Origin: Mnemiopsis leidyi
Taxonomy: Eukaryota; Ctenophora; Tentaculata; Lobata; Bolinopsidae
DNA: 31,062 nt
Direction of reading: 5' to 3'
Assembly: GCA_000226015.1 (NCBI GenBank)
Contig: JH152668.1
Coordinates: 67,144-98,205 of the forward strand
Notes under the pieces: generated by a model
What the model saw: the letters and a program-made list of their open reading frames with translations, nothing else
Database searches by the model: none
Told to the model about the DNA's origin: nothing
Part shown: positions 9,975 through 20,099 of the stretch, piece after piece
Numbering within the stretch: position 1 is the stretch's first letter
Layout: each line of letters begins with the position of its first letter
Translations under genes and position numbers: made by a program

Positions 9975-10815
9975 GCTTTAAAGTTGGCACGAAGTTAATT
10001 CAACCAGTGTACTGAGCTATAGGTGCGGATAACACTGACTGCAACAAAGTAACAGACGTAATTTTGCTCGGACTAGAATATCAATCAATCAACGTCAGCT
10101 AATGCTATCCTGGGTATAGCCAGGCTTGACAAATAATTGGTGGAGAAGGTCTGGGATGTTCAATTAATGGCTGATTTTGCGATGATGAAACTTCTCAACA
10201 TCCTACACGGACGGTTAATTAGTAGAATTGACTTGTTTGCAGTTTCGTGGAACAATGAAGGAGGGTTCATTTCAATTTAGCAATTTGTCAGAGAATAGAT
10301 CAATACGAATTCAAAGGTCAATCCTCTCGATCGAGATCAATCTAATCAACAGCAACTTAGTACATGCAACGGAATTTTATGATTGTTCAGATAACACGGA
10401 ACAAAATCGTTGCTCCTTTTTTTCTTAAAAATTCTTTCAAGCAGGCCTATAACTCTTCATCTCCATGATTTAACCACGCCGCGGTTTTTGACGAAATTAC
10501 TAAGATTTTATTAAGAAATTTGATTTGAAGTAATCCAGAAAGATGATTACGATGAAATTCACAACAAATGATTTGTCAATGGCAGAGAGACCTAAGACAA
10601 TAAAGCTGTTTCAAACCACAATATATCCTTTACCAACAGCTATTTAAATTCAGAACTTTCATTGGATTCGACAGAATTATTTCCTGCTTATTCTTATAGT
10701 TATATGTATTTTGTGTGACATTTCAAATTTTTCAAAAGCAGCATAAATTGTTGTAAAAGTCTGGAATTATTAGCTGGTTGTACAATTCTGCAGTACAATT
10801 ATCGACAAGGCTAAT
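9975..10815. other. No gene recognised
   Basis: AT-rich sequence. A plus-strand frame at 10228-10428 lacks a signal peptide, domain or good splice sites. Confidence 0.45.
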
Positions 10816-11040
10816 TCATTTTTTGTCGACTTGAGCACCGACAGTGTTGATGTCCTGGCAGAAATTGCAATCGACAATGTCACCAACCCCCGCATCCACG
10901 GCTATTGCATGTTTTGTCCAGAAAATTTGCATGTCAGGCGCCCTTCCGTATTCACCTAATCTCCCAAAATGCTTCCATATACAAGTGCGACAAATTCCCA
11001 GTGCACCAGTTGGAATTGGGAATGATGGTGGAATGAAACA
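10816..11040 (-). CDS. Unrecognised ORF with two CxxC motifs, likely exon or remnant
   Basis: The minus strand is open for 74 codons, from just after a stop codon at about 11041 to TGA at 10816, and reads like a real protein. It has a proline-rich start, then CRTC, a tryptophan-containing segment (WKHFGRLGEYGRAPDMQIFW), and CNFC near the end (DIVDCNFCQDINTV). Two CxxC pairs about 40 residues apart suggest a zinc-binding treble-clef or ribbon fold. There is no start codon before the first CxxC, so it is either an internal or terminal exon or a fragment of an older gene or element. I do not recognise the family. Confidence 0.35.
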   Translation of the reverse strand, partial: CFIPPSFPIPTGALGICRTCIWKHFGRLGEYGRAPDMQIFWTKHAIAVDAGVGDIVDCNFCQDINTVGAQVDKK

Positions 11041-12270
11041 TTAACAATGAAAACTCACAATGAATCGGTTGATCAAGTTAACTGAAAGTGAAACATAGTG
11101 GCTGACGTTTATTTAGCAAAACATGAATAAAATCCATGCTGCGCTCTCACTGTTAGGATATGAACAAGAGATTTGGGAACCATGAACAGAAATCTAAAAC
11201 CGATGAAAAATACGATGAAAGGAACTGATCTATTGATTTGATGTAGTTTAGATGGTACTTTAGTCGGTTTATCGTAAAGTGTTAACTGTCATATGGTCGT
11301 ACAAGAACTAAAAGATAGACATTAGAAAGTAAAAGGATTGAATATTGATCACCGAGCAGTAACTAATATCAGGGAATAGACGGAGATTATGCATTCCAAG
11401 TACAAAGTTTAACAAAAGAGAGTTAGTCAAGGATTGGGTGATGCCAAAGTGACTGTATCTGAGCTGTCTGACCATCATTCGTGTACTCTGAGGTGACGAA
11501 AACCCATGGTAACACCAAAAACGCAAAGCAACCACTCATATGCAGAAATGAAACACATTTCGGTTCCGTCAAACGCGCACGTGTAATTGAGCGAATTAAA
11601 AAAGAGAAAATCGACATTAGTGTTACAGCAAGCTTATGGCACTATCAGTACGGAAATACTAATCGCCGGCCAAGGCAGTAACTAATCTCCAGTTCTGTCA
11701 ACCCCCTAATTCTTGTGGAGGTCTAAAGTCGCCGAGTACGCAGGAAACAGTCCAGCTCGGACCTTCCCGACAATCTTTAAGTCAGCCTAACGATCTAACA
11801 GAGCAAGATCTAGGATGAGGGGTAGCTTGCCACGAGGTGGAGTGAAACAGTTACTACTATCTGCATTATAAGAATATAATTATTCTTCTTCGCTGAAACG
11901 AATATAGACCTCCAGCGAGGAGGTCAGAGAAAGCGCTGGCTGGGTGTGTGGGCTGAAGTGACAACAATAATACCAAATAGGGCGCTTTTATCTTGACACA
12001 AAGATAATTTCGACCTGAGCTAATGGACGGAGCAAGAACTCAATAAAATTTCAGACCAGGTCTGACTGTCTGAAAATCTCCTACGCAGAGTGGAGTTACT
12101 CAACTGTCATGCTAGGTAGTTTTGTAGACGTTATATTAGTAGTTCGTCAGACGTAATAATAAATGAAAATTACTCCAACTCAGTAAATCCGTGCTGTCAG
12201 TGCAATTGAACTCGCTCAATTACAGGAATCAGTCTGTGGAAATATGTAATGTGTATTCGTCCTGACTAAC
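11041..12270. other. No gene recognised; downstream side of copy 2
   Basis: Short overlapping frames on both strands at 11308-11681 look like chance. On the minus strand a pyrimidine-rich acceptor (GGAGATTTTCAG) near 12099 is followed, in the phase needed by the 12271 donor, by a short frame DSQTWSEILLSSCSVH and a stop. It is a possible terminal exon but very short. Confidence 0.35.
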
Positions 12271-12520
12271 CTTCGTCACAGCAGACTCCAGTTCGAGCTT
12301 TCTGCAAGCACCAAAACCGGAGGCTCTCGCCCCATTGGTTCCTAATAGAACACTCTCTGACATAGTCCATGTTGGTCAGCAGGAGGTTTCCAGGGGGTTC
12401 GGGGAAGGGGAAGTACCCCCGTTTTGACGTCCTCATTGCTTGGGGTGTTGTCCAACCCCCATAGAGGGGGGTTGCTATGGTGATGTGAGAAAAGAGAAGA
12501 GCTAGCACCAGAGGTAGCAT
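12271..12520 (-). CDS. First exon of a secreted cysteine-containing protein (copy 2)
   Basis: From ATG at 12520 the minus strand encodes 83 residues up to a donor at GAAG|GTTAGT (12271). Residues 1-17 are a typical signal peptide (MLPLVLALLFSHITIA). A basic site (RTSKR) near residue 34 could be cut by a furin-type protease, followed by a proline-rich stretch (GYFPFPEPPGN). The end carries C57, C71 and C80-C81, closing with CCDE. Spacing is C-x13-C-LQ-x6-CC-DE, nearly that of the exon at 9167-9326, and both leave in phase 1. The protein is probably secreted. The family is not recognised; the downstream exons are unknown. Confidence 0.5.
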
Positions 12521-13159
12521 GTCTGGGAGCACACGAAACGAACAAGCGGCTAAAAAGTGAAACTATGTGACAAGGTAAGCGGGTACTGACAGCTTCAATA
12601 TACGTAAAGGTAGTTCTGTTTAACAAGATATACACACGGGATATAACAGCTCAGAATTTATGATGAAGAATTTGAAAGGTACACACACGTAAAAGGGAGG
12701 GCGTTGCAGGTCGCGGCGGGATGTTATTTGAGATGCGTCGATAATTCGGCGATCTATTAATGACAGCACATTTCTGACGTAACACTCTGTGAAGCCTGGG
12801 TGGACTGATCATGGGATCTAGATTTGGGATTTTTGAGCAGATACTTCAGACCCTGCAAACTAACCACGTGTGAGTAAAACATTTAAAGTATGTGGCGAAG
12901 TCTTACTGTGTGTTCTAACTCGTTGAAACTAAATGCGGAGATGCTGAGTACATACTTGGAAAGTTAGTGGACAAAAACGCAGTCAAGAATACTGATCAAG
13001 ACACGGCTTCAGAGCTATGATCTGATCTCCGTGGGTATCCGTACAAGAGCAGTGTTGTGTAGTGGGCCCGGTATTACACTGCCCGATATTCCTGACACAT
13101 TACCGTATCCAGACAACCGAGTGTGACGACACTTGTGAAATATATACAGCTATACTAGC
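12521..13159. other. No gene recognised, upstream of copy 2
   Basis: This region would contain the promoter of the minus-strand signal-peptide gene if transcription starts nearby. A CACGTG core lies at 12865. No clear TATA box was seen. Confidence 0.4.
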
Positions 13160-13240
13160 GTAGCAACCAGCGTAGCAACCAGCATGGCAACCAGCATGGC
13201 AACCAGCATGGCAACCAACCTGGAAACCAGTTAAGCAACC
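13160..13240. repeat. 12-bp tandem repeat of AACC-ending units, seven copies
   Basis: Seven units of the form [GTA/ATG]GCAACCAGC follow one another, with the last two diverged. Each GGCAAC or AGCAAC resembles one half of an RFX X-box, although full inverted sites are not formed. Confidence 0.85.
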
Positions 13241-13441
13241 ATACAGCAGTCAGTGTTTGTTCAAAGATCACACTCAGCTACCGGGAATTTTTAGAGAATA
13301 TCAAAGAGATAATGTATAAGGTTTTAGAGAACATCTAGCAATCAAGAGCATCTATACATTTTGACGATAGCCAGCGTATTGAAGAATATTGAGCATCAAT
13401 AAGTTTTTGAGAAAATCTATCGATCTTGTTAGTAAACTTAT

Positions 13442-13487
13442 ATGTTATAACAAATACTGAACTGAAATGTTATAACAAATACTGAAC
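13442..13487. repeat. 25-bp direct duplication
   Basis: The stretch ATGTTATAACAAATACTGAA is present at 13442 and again at 13467. No function is seen. Confidence 0.85.
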
Positions 13488-13588
13488 ATCATTGTATTTC
13501 TACCAGAAAATAAAGGAGGACGCTTCTGTCAGAAACTCATGGAAGTGCAAACTCGTGCATATTTTGGACACATTTTAGTATTATATGA

Positions 13589-13879
13589 AACCATGCTCCA
13601 CTCCAGGGAGATCATGCTCCACTCCAGGGAGATCATGCAGTTTTTGGAGATGATGCAGGACAGCAGTGTGCCAGTGAAACATCACATAATGCCCATCACA
13701 CGGCTGATCACCCACACCCACACGCTCATTATCACAGGGCTCAGCGGCGTGAAGCGGTGTGGCAGGCTAATTTCTTCTCATTTCTCAATCCTCCATTTCT
13801 GTTGTGTTGCTCTGATCGTCTTGCTACATTAGTTAGTGAACTCTTGTTTAGGATTAAACTCTGTATTCTGGACTGCTAG
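13589..13879 (+). CDS. Unrecognised histidine-rich ORF without start codon
   Basis: The plus strand is open for 96 codons. It begins with a 21-bp duplicated segment (coding HAPLQGD twice), passes a histidine-rich stretch (HHTADHPHPHAHYHRAQRR) and ends in hydrophobic sequence (NPPFLLCCSDRLATLVSEL). No ATG is in frame. A second frame over the same bases is also open, from ATG 13539 to 13832. The region lies just 5' of the FP-like gene. It may be an exon or 5' leader of something unseen, but no splice pair was found. Confidence 0.2.
   Translation, partial: NHAPLQGDHAPLQGDHAVFGDDAGQQCASETSHNAHHTADHPHPHAHYHRAQRREAVWQANFFSFLNPPFLLCCSDRLATLVSELLFRIKLCILDC
13592..13633. repeat. 21-bp tandem duplication
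   Basis: CATGCTCCACTCCAGGGAGA plus one base is repeated exactly twice. The unit length is a multiple of three, so open frames continue through it. Confidence 0.9.
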
Positions 13880-14071
13880 TGATCTGTTCTTGCTCACTTG
13901 ATTTTATTGTTGTGATGATTTAATTCATTTCTGGCCAGATAAGTTCCGAGTCAGCGAAATTTGCAGGATCTTAGTGACACTGCCGTGTGATACACAGAAT
14001 CAAACCAATTACATTTTCTTTGCATGAAGTTAAGAGTATTTAGTGTATTTAAAGTCTAAAGAGTTCCAAAA

Positions 14072-15989
14072 ATGACCGAGGCAAGAGGGAAAAGTGAATC
14101 ACGTAAGAACTAAAAAAGGGCTGGAACTGGGAAATAAATGTGTACTGCCAGTAGCAGTTGTTAATCGTAATAAGGAATTAGTTTAATTGACATCTGATGA
14201 CAGAAATGATATGAAAATTGGCGTGTTAAACACGAGAAACTCAACAGTTCCCCCCAGCAGATGACACAAGGTCGACACAATCGGACTCAGATTCCTCGCT
14301 GGGCAGCAGTGTCGTTATCCTGCCCTGCTTGAATGATGAAGTGTCACCGAACTTCACTGATGAAATTTCTCTTAACCCTGGCTCCGAGAGCGAGCTCCGA
14401 GAGAAGACACCGAGCTCTCCTGGTAGCTCAGTAGTGGTGGTGGGAGAAAGTCGTGAAGGGAGTACGGCTGAAAGTGAGGCAGAGAGGAGGGTTGGGGAGG
14501 ATGAAGAAGGTGCGGAACTTGACGAGGAGGAGGAGGGACTGTATAGAGCTGAAACAGAAGTCTGGCTCAGCTCCTCAGATCAGAATGTCGTGAAGAGAAG
14601 GAGAGTGTTCTCGGAACCTTCCTCTCGGGACCTCCGCCTGGCTGGACTGTCCCACTCCGTCCTGTTTGACCAACTGTCTGATCTGGTGGGTGTACAGCGG
14701 TCATCCAACTGGGGGAGTGATCACGTAGATTCCCCTGCTCCATCTGTGAGTGTTCCTACTTGGGGAAGTGACCAGGGGTCTGTGTCTGGAGCTCCTCCTC
14801 CTAGCTCTGCTTCTACTGGCGATTCTGGTGACGTCATCAATCCCCCGAGAACAACGTACACTGACGAGTTCCTCAACGGTGTTTTCCACAGTATCGTGGA
14901 AAACATTCAAGCGTACAGTACAGAGTATGATCTTCTGAAGGATGCTGTAAGACGGCTTGTTGAGGAGAATGAACACATTAAGGTTTAGTAATATTGCTTT
15001 TTTGGACGGAAGTTAGGAACTCATTACATTTGATGTCAGGAATCCTGACATCAAATATAAAAAGTCACTCAGGATTAATTCTAGAATTGTATTCCCCGGA
15101 AAATACATTTTTTACTTGAAAATTTACGGCCTATTTTCTAACAACATATTCCGTGTAGGGTAAAGTGTACCTGCTAGAGTGGGAATGTGACAATTTCCGC
15201 CAGGATGCTCTCTCTAACAGGATCCTGATCATCAACGTGCCGACTAAACTTAAGCCCATGATGCTCAAACAGCTGGTGATCAGAGTAGCACACCGAGTTG
15301 GGGTGTTTCTCGAGCTGGAGGACATCAGGGACGTTTTCTATCTCTTCAGGTGAAAACGACAAACGTTTCACAAGTCCCAATCCTTTTGCATGACCTCTCA
15401 TAAATTTTTGAAGCAGCCAAATCTGTCTTTAAGGGCATTTCTAGGATGAAAATTCTGATTATAACTTCGCAATCCAAGTCCAAGATGGATATATCTGATC
15501 TTGTTGCTTTCAGGAGACCCAGCAGAACGAGTCCAGTTATTGTGATATTTATGGAACATGCTCTTGGAGCCAGAAGACAGATCTTGGCCAGGAAGAACAG
15601 ACTCCAGCACCTTCCCATGAAGACTCTGGAGGGTTTCGGCAGGTTTGTATCTAGACTCTAACCTTACTTTGTGTTTACAAAACATTGCTTTCGCAGCTAT
15701 TAGCGGGATATACCATGCTATTTGAAACTCTGTACTCACTGTTTTACTCCATGCTCCGTTTCCTGACAAGATGACCATTCCCTCCAGATACTCCAACACA
15801 ATCTGCGTGGACGAGCAGCTGATCGGGAGGAGAAACGAGCTGAAACAAGCAGCTCGTAGAGTGATGAAGCAAGGCAGAGTACTCGACACATGGGTGCTGA
15901 ACGGCAACGTTTTCGTACGTGACAACCAGAAACGCAAACATCTCATTGAGTCGGAGGAGGCTCTCGACAAAGTTCTGGAGGATTATTGA
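14072..15989 (+). CDS. ORF1p/FP-type coiled-coil nucleic-acid-binding protein, five exons
   Basis: Exons 14072-14102, 14258-14982, 15159-15349, 15514-15642 and 15788-15989 join to 425 residues. Introns are 145-176 bp with GT-AG ends, and phases 1, 0, 2 and 2 all match. The start ATG (AAAATGACC) is in a tiny first exon; the long second exon has no in-frame ATG, which supports this start. Residues 1 to about 210 are acidic and Ser-rich (DEEEEG) with a basic KRRR near 105. A coiled coil spans about 215-275 (YDLLKDAVRRLVEENEHIK). Then come SNRILIINVP, AHRVGV, RTSPVIVIFM and, at the end, RRNELKQAARRVMKQGRV with NGNVFVRDNQ. This order matches the C-terminal module of LINE ORF1p and baculovirus-FP-type proteins, which bind nucleic acid. 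Introns and an intact frame suggest a host gene; the exact function is unknown. Confidence 0.75.
14248..14260 (+). promoter_or_regulatory. NAGNAG tandem splice acceptor of the FP-like gene
   Basis: The first intron ends TTCCCCCCAGCAG. Either AG can be used: the frame is kept and the protein changes from Ser-Pro-Asp-Asp to Ser-His-Asp, one residue shorter. NAGNAG acceptors are commonly used alternatively in animals. Confidence 0.55.
15028..15056. repeat. Perfect 29-bp palindrome within the second intron
   Basis: Arms of 14 bases (ATTTGATGTCAGGA and its reverse complement) flank a single A. The element sits inside the second intron of the FP-like gene. In RNA it would pair fully, although a one-base loop must open to three or more bases. 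It may be a binding site or a relic of a small foldback element. Confidence 0.85.
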
Positions 15990-18161
15990 CTGGCATGTTT
16001 TTTTTCGGTAGTTTAGTGCCGATGGATATCTATTATGTAGGTGATAATTGAAAAGTTACATTTGTTTTTTATGAAAAAACAGATATTTAGATTATAATGT
16101 AATTATTTTTGTATCGCGCATGGACCATGATACTATTTTTGTTTGTAGCGGTACAGGCGAATCTTTTTTAGTGCAATTTAGGGTTTAGTGAATTGGTTAA
16201 AGTAAAGGTTGTTGTTATTTTATTGAAATTAAACATTTTTTTGTCAAAACAGATAATTTAAATATATTTTTGTGCTTCTTGAATTCAAATTTGATTGGTT
16301 TAAAAAGGTGTGTTTTTACCTTTCTGGCAGAAGTCGTCTAATCCGGGCCACTTGCAAATAGCATCAGAGAGCGACCATAAAACGGAGAACATAAGAAAAG
16401 CGATCATGTTGAAATGACGAGTAAATTAACATGTGTACACTGAAATCAGCTGCAGCACGAGAATGTTACTTCTCCCAATCACGTGATAACATCTTGGACA
16501 CGTGACAAACAAATGTTTTACTCCGGGAATATATCGCCCGGGTGATCTTATGAAAACCTCCGGTCCACAAAGATGACTTGGTTGCGTTTGCGGAAGGAAA
16601 TCAGCAAGAAGCTTACAAAAGTTATTCAAGTAGCGTACAATGAAGTCTGTGGTAGTGTGCATACTGCATCGTCAGTCAAAACAGCTGAAATATAATTAAG
16701 TTTTTGCTTTTAATGTGTTTTTGTTGATAGTCGGTCTGGCCTTTCAATGAAATGAACAAATATTGTTATTATTTGAGAAAGGGAGAGTTTTGAAATTTGA
16801 TTAAAACTTCAAGTTTACGCCATCCGTTCCGGACATTAAATCACAAATCACAGTTCATATTACTATGTTGTATGAAAATATAGGGTTAGAATAAGCAGGT
16901 TGCCAATGCATATTAAGTTTGTGTTACCAAGCAATCATGATACGAGATTAAGTTGGACGTTCCACTAATTTTCCTTGAAACCCTGATTAAATTAGCTCCT
17001 AACCCCCCCACAGGCTCTAAGCAATATAATGCACACGCATTGAACAGTGCCTTAGCCTACGTATAACATACTGCTTACTGATTATAAACCTGTGCTGCAT
17101 ATTAAACAACGTTTTCTCTTTCAAATATTAAGATTGCTCCTCTGTATAATGTGTCACTCGGGACTAGCCACCCATTTCGGCACAGGGGGCTGTTCTTATA
17201 CGCAACCTTTATACTTTTCATCTTCAAAACATTAACTAGTTTAAATATTTACTGGTTTAAACATTTTATTGACTCAGAAATAATGGCGAGCCTTAATATA
17301 TCATTAATTTGCTATTTACGATCCATCATCCATGTCCTGAAATCTTTTATAGTTCTTTAAGCCTCGATTATATATTGAAAATTTGGAGGAAGATCTTTTG
17401 TTTGTAGAAGCTTAAAACTTTGAAATTTAAATTCACTTTAAACCTGTAGACTATAAATGAAGTCGTTATGGCTTTTTTAGTGCTCAAACGCTTACTGTTA
17501 ATGATGATGGCTCTCCTAAATATTTGTAGTTGTGCGACTTCTTAATTAGTTTTAATTTTAATTTAATTTTTTTCAAATTGCGATTGATCCTTTTTCAAGA
17601 AAAACAACAGAACGCATTAGCGAAATTGTACGTAAAATCGTCATTTTCAGACGTTGTTAACAATGGTTTGTCAACAACTTACATAAAACAACATAACTTC
17701 TTCTGAAATATCCTCAAGACAGCTTCAGGCTAACAGACATACACGGGCTCGGCAGGAATATCTACGACTTTTAATTAACCAAACATTGAAAATGAAATCA
17801 AATACGCAGAAATTGTCGGTCGAGTTCTCTGTTCTGAACATCATATCCCAGGGGTGCCAGATAGGCCATGTATATTTCTTAGAATCTGGGTGTTATGTCA
17901 AACGCTTGCACAGATTGATTAATCGGGTCGACACAGTTCCAGATACTCCACAAACCGATCTTTAAATGAATTTTCGACCGTCGTGGACTGCGGAAAGTTG
18001 ATATTTGATCCCATTTACGATAGGATTACACAATTTACCTAATTTTTCCTAACAAGCGTTAAGTTCATATACAAGGGTTAGTAAACTGTTGGAATGACAC
18101 CTGAATCTGATAACTTGGGGTGTCTTGAGGTAAGGGGAGCATAAGAAGGTAAGAGAATAAT
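15990..18161. other. 3' flank and AT-rich non-coding DNA
   Basis: An ATTAAA at 16228-16233 is a plausible polyadenylation signal for the FP-like gene, about 240 bases after its stop. Two CACGTG cores lie 19 bp apart at 16480 and 16499. The rest is AT-rich with poly-T runs and no gene I can support. Confidence 0.45.
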
Positions 18162-18223
18162 GGTCTATATAGGTACTTTGTGCCGAGAAGAACTTTGTTG
18201 GTCAGGACAAAGTACTATAGACA
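18162..18223. repeat. Short imperfect hairpin
   Basis: GGTCTATATAGGTACTTTG pairs with CAAAGTACTATAGAC, with a two-base bulge and a loop of about 22 bases. The size, about 62 nt, is like a small-RNA precursor, but no expression evidence is available. Confidence 0.5.
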
Positions 18224-19709
18224 TAGGGCGTAAGGTGAATCATGCATGCCATTGTTGGGTTATCTTACACGATGACGCAGTCTTAACCAGACGGGCCCGA
18301 TATATACAATGTTTATATATGCAATATATGCAATAATTATACAGCGACTTATTCAACTGCGCTTCGCTTCATTGACGCCAAATTCGAACCGGGGTACCAT
18401 TCTTAGCGACATACTGAGCAGTTTGACCTCATTTCGCTTGAATGTGCTGTGTGCAGGGTGCTAACAAAAGTCTAGAAATAAGATTTGTCGCTGAATCTGC
18501 ATATTTCACGAAGTCAGGGACCTAACTTTAAGTACTATACTTCGATGTTTCATTATTCTCGGACCCTCGTCTATCTCCGAGTTCTATCTCTCTCACATCA
18601 AGCTTGAAGCTGTACATATATCCCACATGTTTGCTCTCTCTCTCTCTCTCTCCTCACTTCGCTACTAAATATTCTGCGTGCTTTCTCTAACCCCCTACTC
18701 TGGGTACAAGCTTAATAGTCAGGTTACAATGGTGTTTCTTAATGTACCTGCCATGAATATTAAACTATCTTCCTATTCAACGGGTATTATACTGAGATAC
18801 TGTGAAGAGTGTACTGTTATTTTTATGGGCTTTCTAAATCTTGCTGTTTAGAGATCCCATGATTAGTAATTAATTTGTATGAGAAAGTTAGATTCTTCTG
18901 TCCTTCTGTCCCTAACTTGTATCGTCCCAAGACACGTCGTATTGCTACTTTAGTAATTAGTACTTCATGATGTCTTAATGATGTCTTAATGATGTCTTAA
19001 TGACTTTATTGCCGTGTCTTACTTAAGGACGGTTGCGGCCCAGGATTCGCATTTTGCAAAAGGGCGTTCGTTATATTTAATTGTACTATATGCTTCCCAC
19101 GATAACATTGCTAGTTAACTAACTAACTAATGATAGTCAGGATTTAAGCGATGCGAAAAAAATTGGTTAGTTCCGAGACAGAAGAACCTAATCTTGACAA
19201 TGTATCGATCACATCATGCAACGGTAAACACTTCCTTCTCTGCAGCGAGATCTATAGCAGCTTTTATGGAGAGTTTAGAAACCTTCATCTACTTCATTTA
19301 AGTCATTCTGCTTAGCTGGCTGATAACTGATAAGCCGTGGGAGTTTAACAAGGTTAATCAGACACGATCAAGCGTGGAGGGGGTGGGACGGTGTTGCGAA
19401 AGGTTTAATGAAGTAATGAAGTGAAGGTCCCCTCCCATTTTTGTCTAACAACTCAGTTTTAAATCGGCGGCAGCAGCAGTAGTACATTATTACTTGTGAC
19501 GCGTTTGATTTCCAAAAGCCCTCCGTAGATGTCCAAAGTTTTGTTTCTCAATATGCCACTTAGCGATCACATACGACCGATGAAGATCAGCAAAAAGTCA
19601 CGCGTCCTTAGGAATTTCTGATTTATTGTCATGGAAATTAAAGTTGATAGATGAACTATGTTTGATGGTGAATGCACTACCATCAAGATCCTAAAGCCCT
19701 GTCATACAC
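18224..19709. other. Non-coding, simple repeats
   Basis: The stretch contains a CT microsatellite at 18631-18651 and an 11-bp repeat (ATGATGTCTTA, three copies) at 18967-18999. A B-box-like GGTTCGAAT lies on the minus strand near 18380, without a full tRNA fold. No gene is seen. Confidence 0.45.
18967..18999. repeat. 11-bp tandem repeat, three copies
   Basis: ATGATGTCTTA is repeated three times exactly. Confidence 0.9.
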
Positions 19710-19723
19710 GTTACCATGGTAAC
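19710..19723. promoter_or_regulatory. Perfect palindromic RFX X-box
   Basis: GTTACCATGGTAAC is a fully symmetric match to the RFX consensus GTHNYYATRRNAAC. It lies about 40 bp before the ATG of an unrecognised 112-codon frame (19761-20099). RFX factors drive ciliary genes from X-boxes near the start. The match is direct; the link to the ORF is a guess. Confidence 0.45.
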
Positions 19724-19760
19724 AATGGCAGAAGAGGATACATAATGCATTACGTAGAGA

Positions 19761-20099
19761 ATGATGGAGGGACGCCAGAGCATTGCAGCACATGTATCTG
19801 ATCTACACGTGCTCAAAGCATTACGTAGTAGCCGCTCTATTGACACCGGATGTTGCGTAGGTCAGATCCGATACAGTCGGATTCAAACGTCTGTAACTAT
19901 TCACCATTTGTCGGATATGTTACTTTATTGTACCGCATACTGTGACTGTCTATTGTCTTCAGCCCTCTGGCGCGACAAATATAATATATGGCTACATGAG
20001 TTTCCGATCATTTTACAGTGGTTTTGTTTAGGGATTCAATTGTTTAATCTAGTAATTCTTGTCATTGATTTGCTGGTACTAGAATCTTTAGGGCATTAA
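19761..20099 (+). CDS. Unrecognised 112-residue ORF downstream of an X-box
   Basis: The frame starts with two ATG codons and runs to TAA. The first half is polar with paired cysteines (DTGCCVGQIRYSR), and the last 35 residues are strongly hydrophobic (FPIILQWFCLGIQLFNLVIL), like a membrane segment. No family is recognised, and AT-rich DNA often yields hydrophobic chance frames. It is listed mainly because it is among the longest ATG frames outside the three clear genes and follows a perfect X-box. Confidence 0.2.
   Translation: MMEGRQSIAAHVSDLHVLKALRSSRSIDTGCCVGQIRYSRIQTSVTIHHLSDMLLYCTAYCDCLLSSALWRDKYNIWLHEFPIILQWFCLGIQLFNLVILVIDLLVLESLGH

Noticed and set aside
14701-14976. Minus-strand frames opposite the FP-like gene
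   Set aside because: They are shadows of the plus-strand coding exon, whose exon structure is well supported.
18370-18430. tRNA-like B-box on the minus strand (GGTTCGAAT) with an A-box-like GCTCAGTATG upstream
   Set aside because: The T-stem does not pair properly and no acceptor stem could be built. It may be a tRNA-derived repeat fragment, but one copy is not enough to say.
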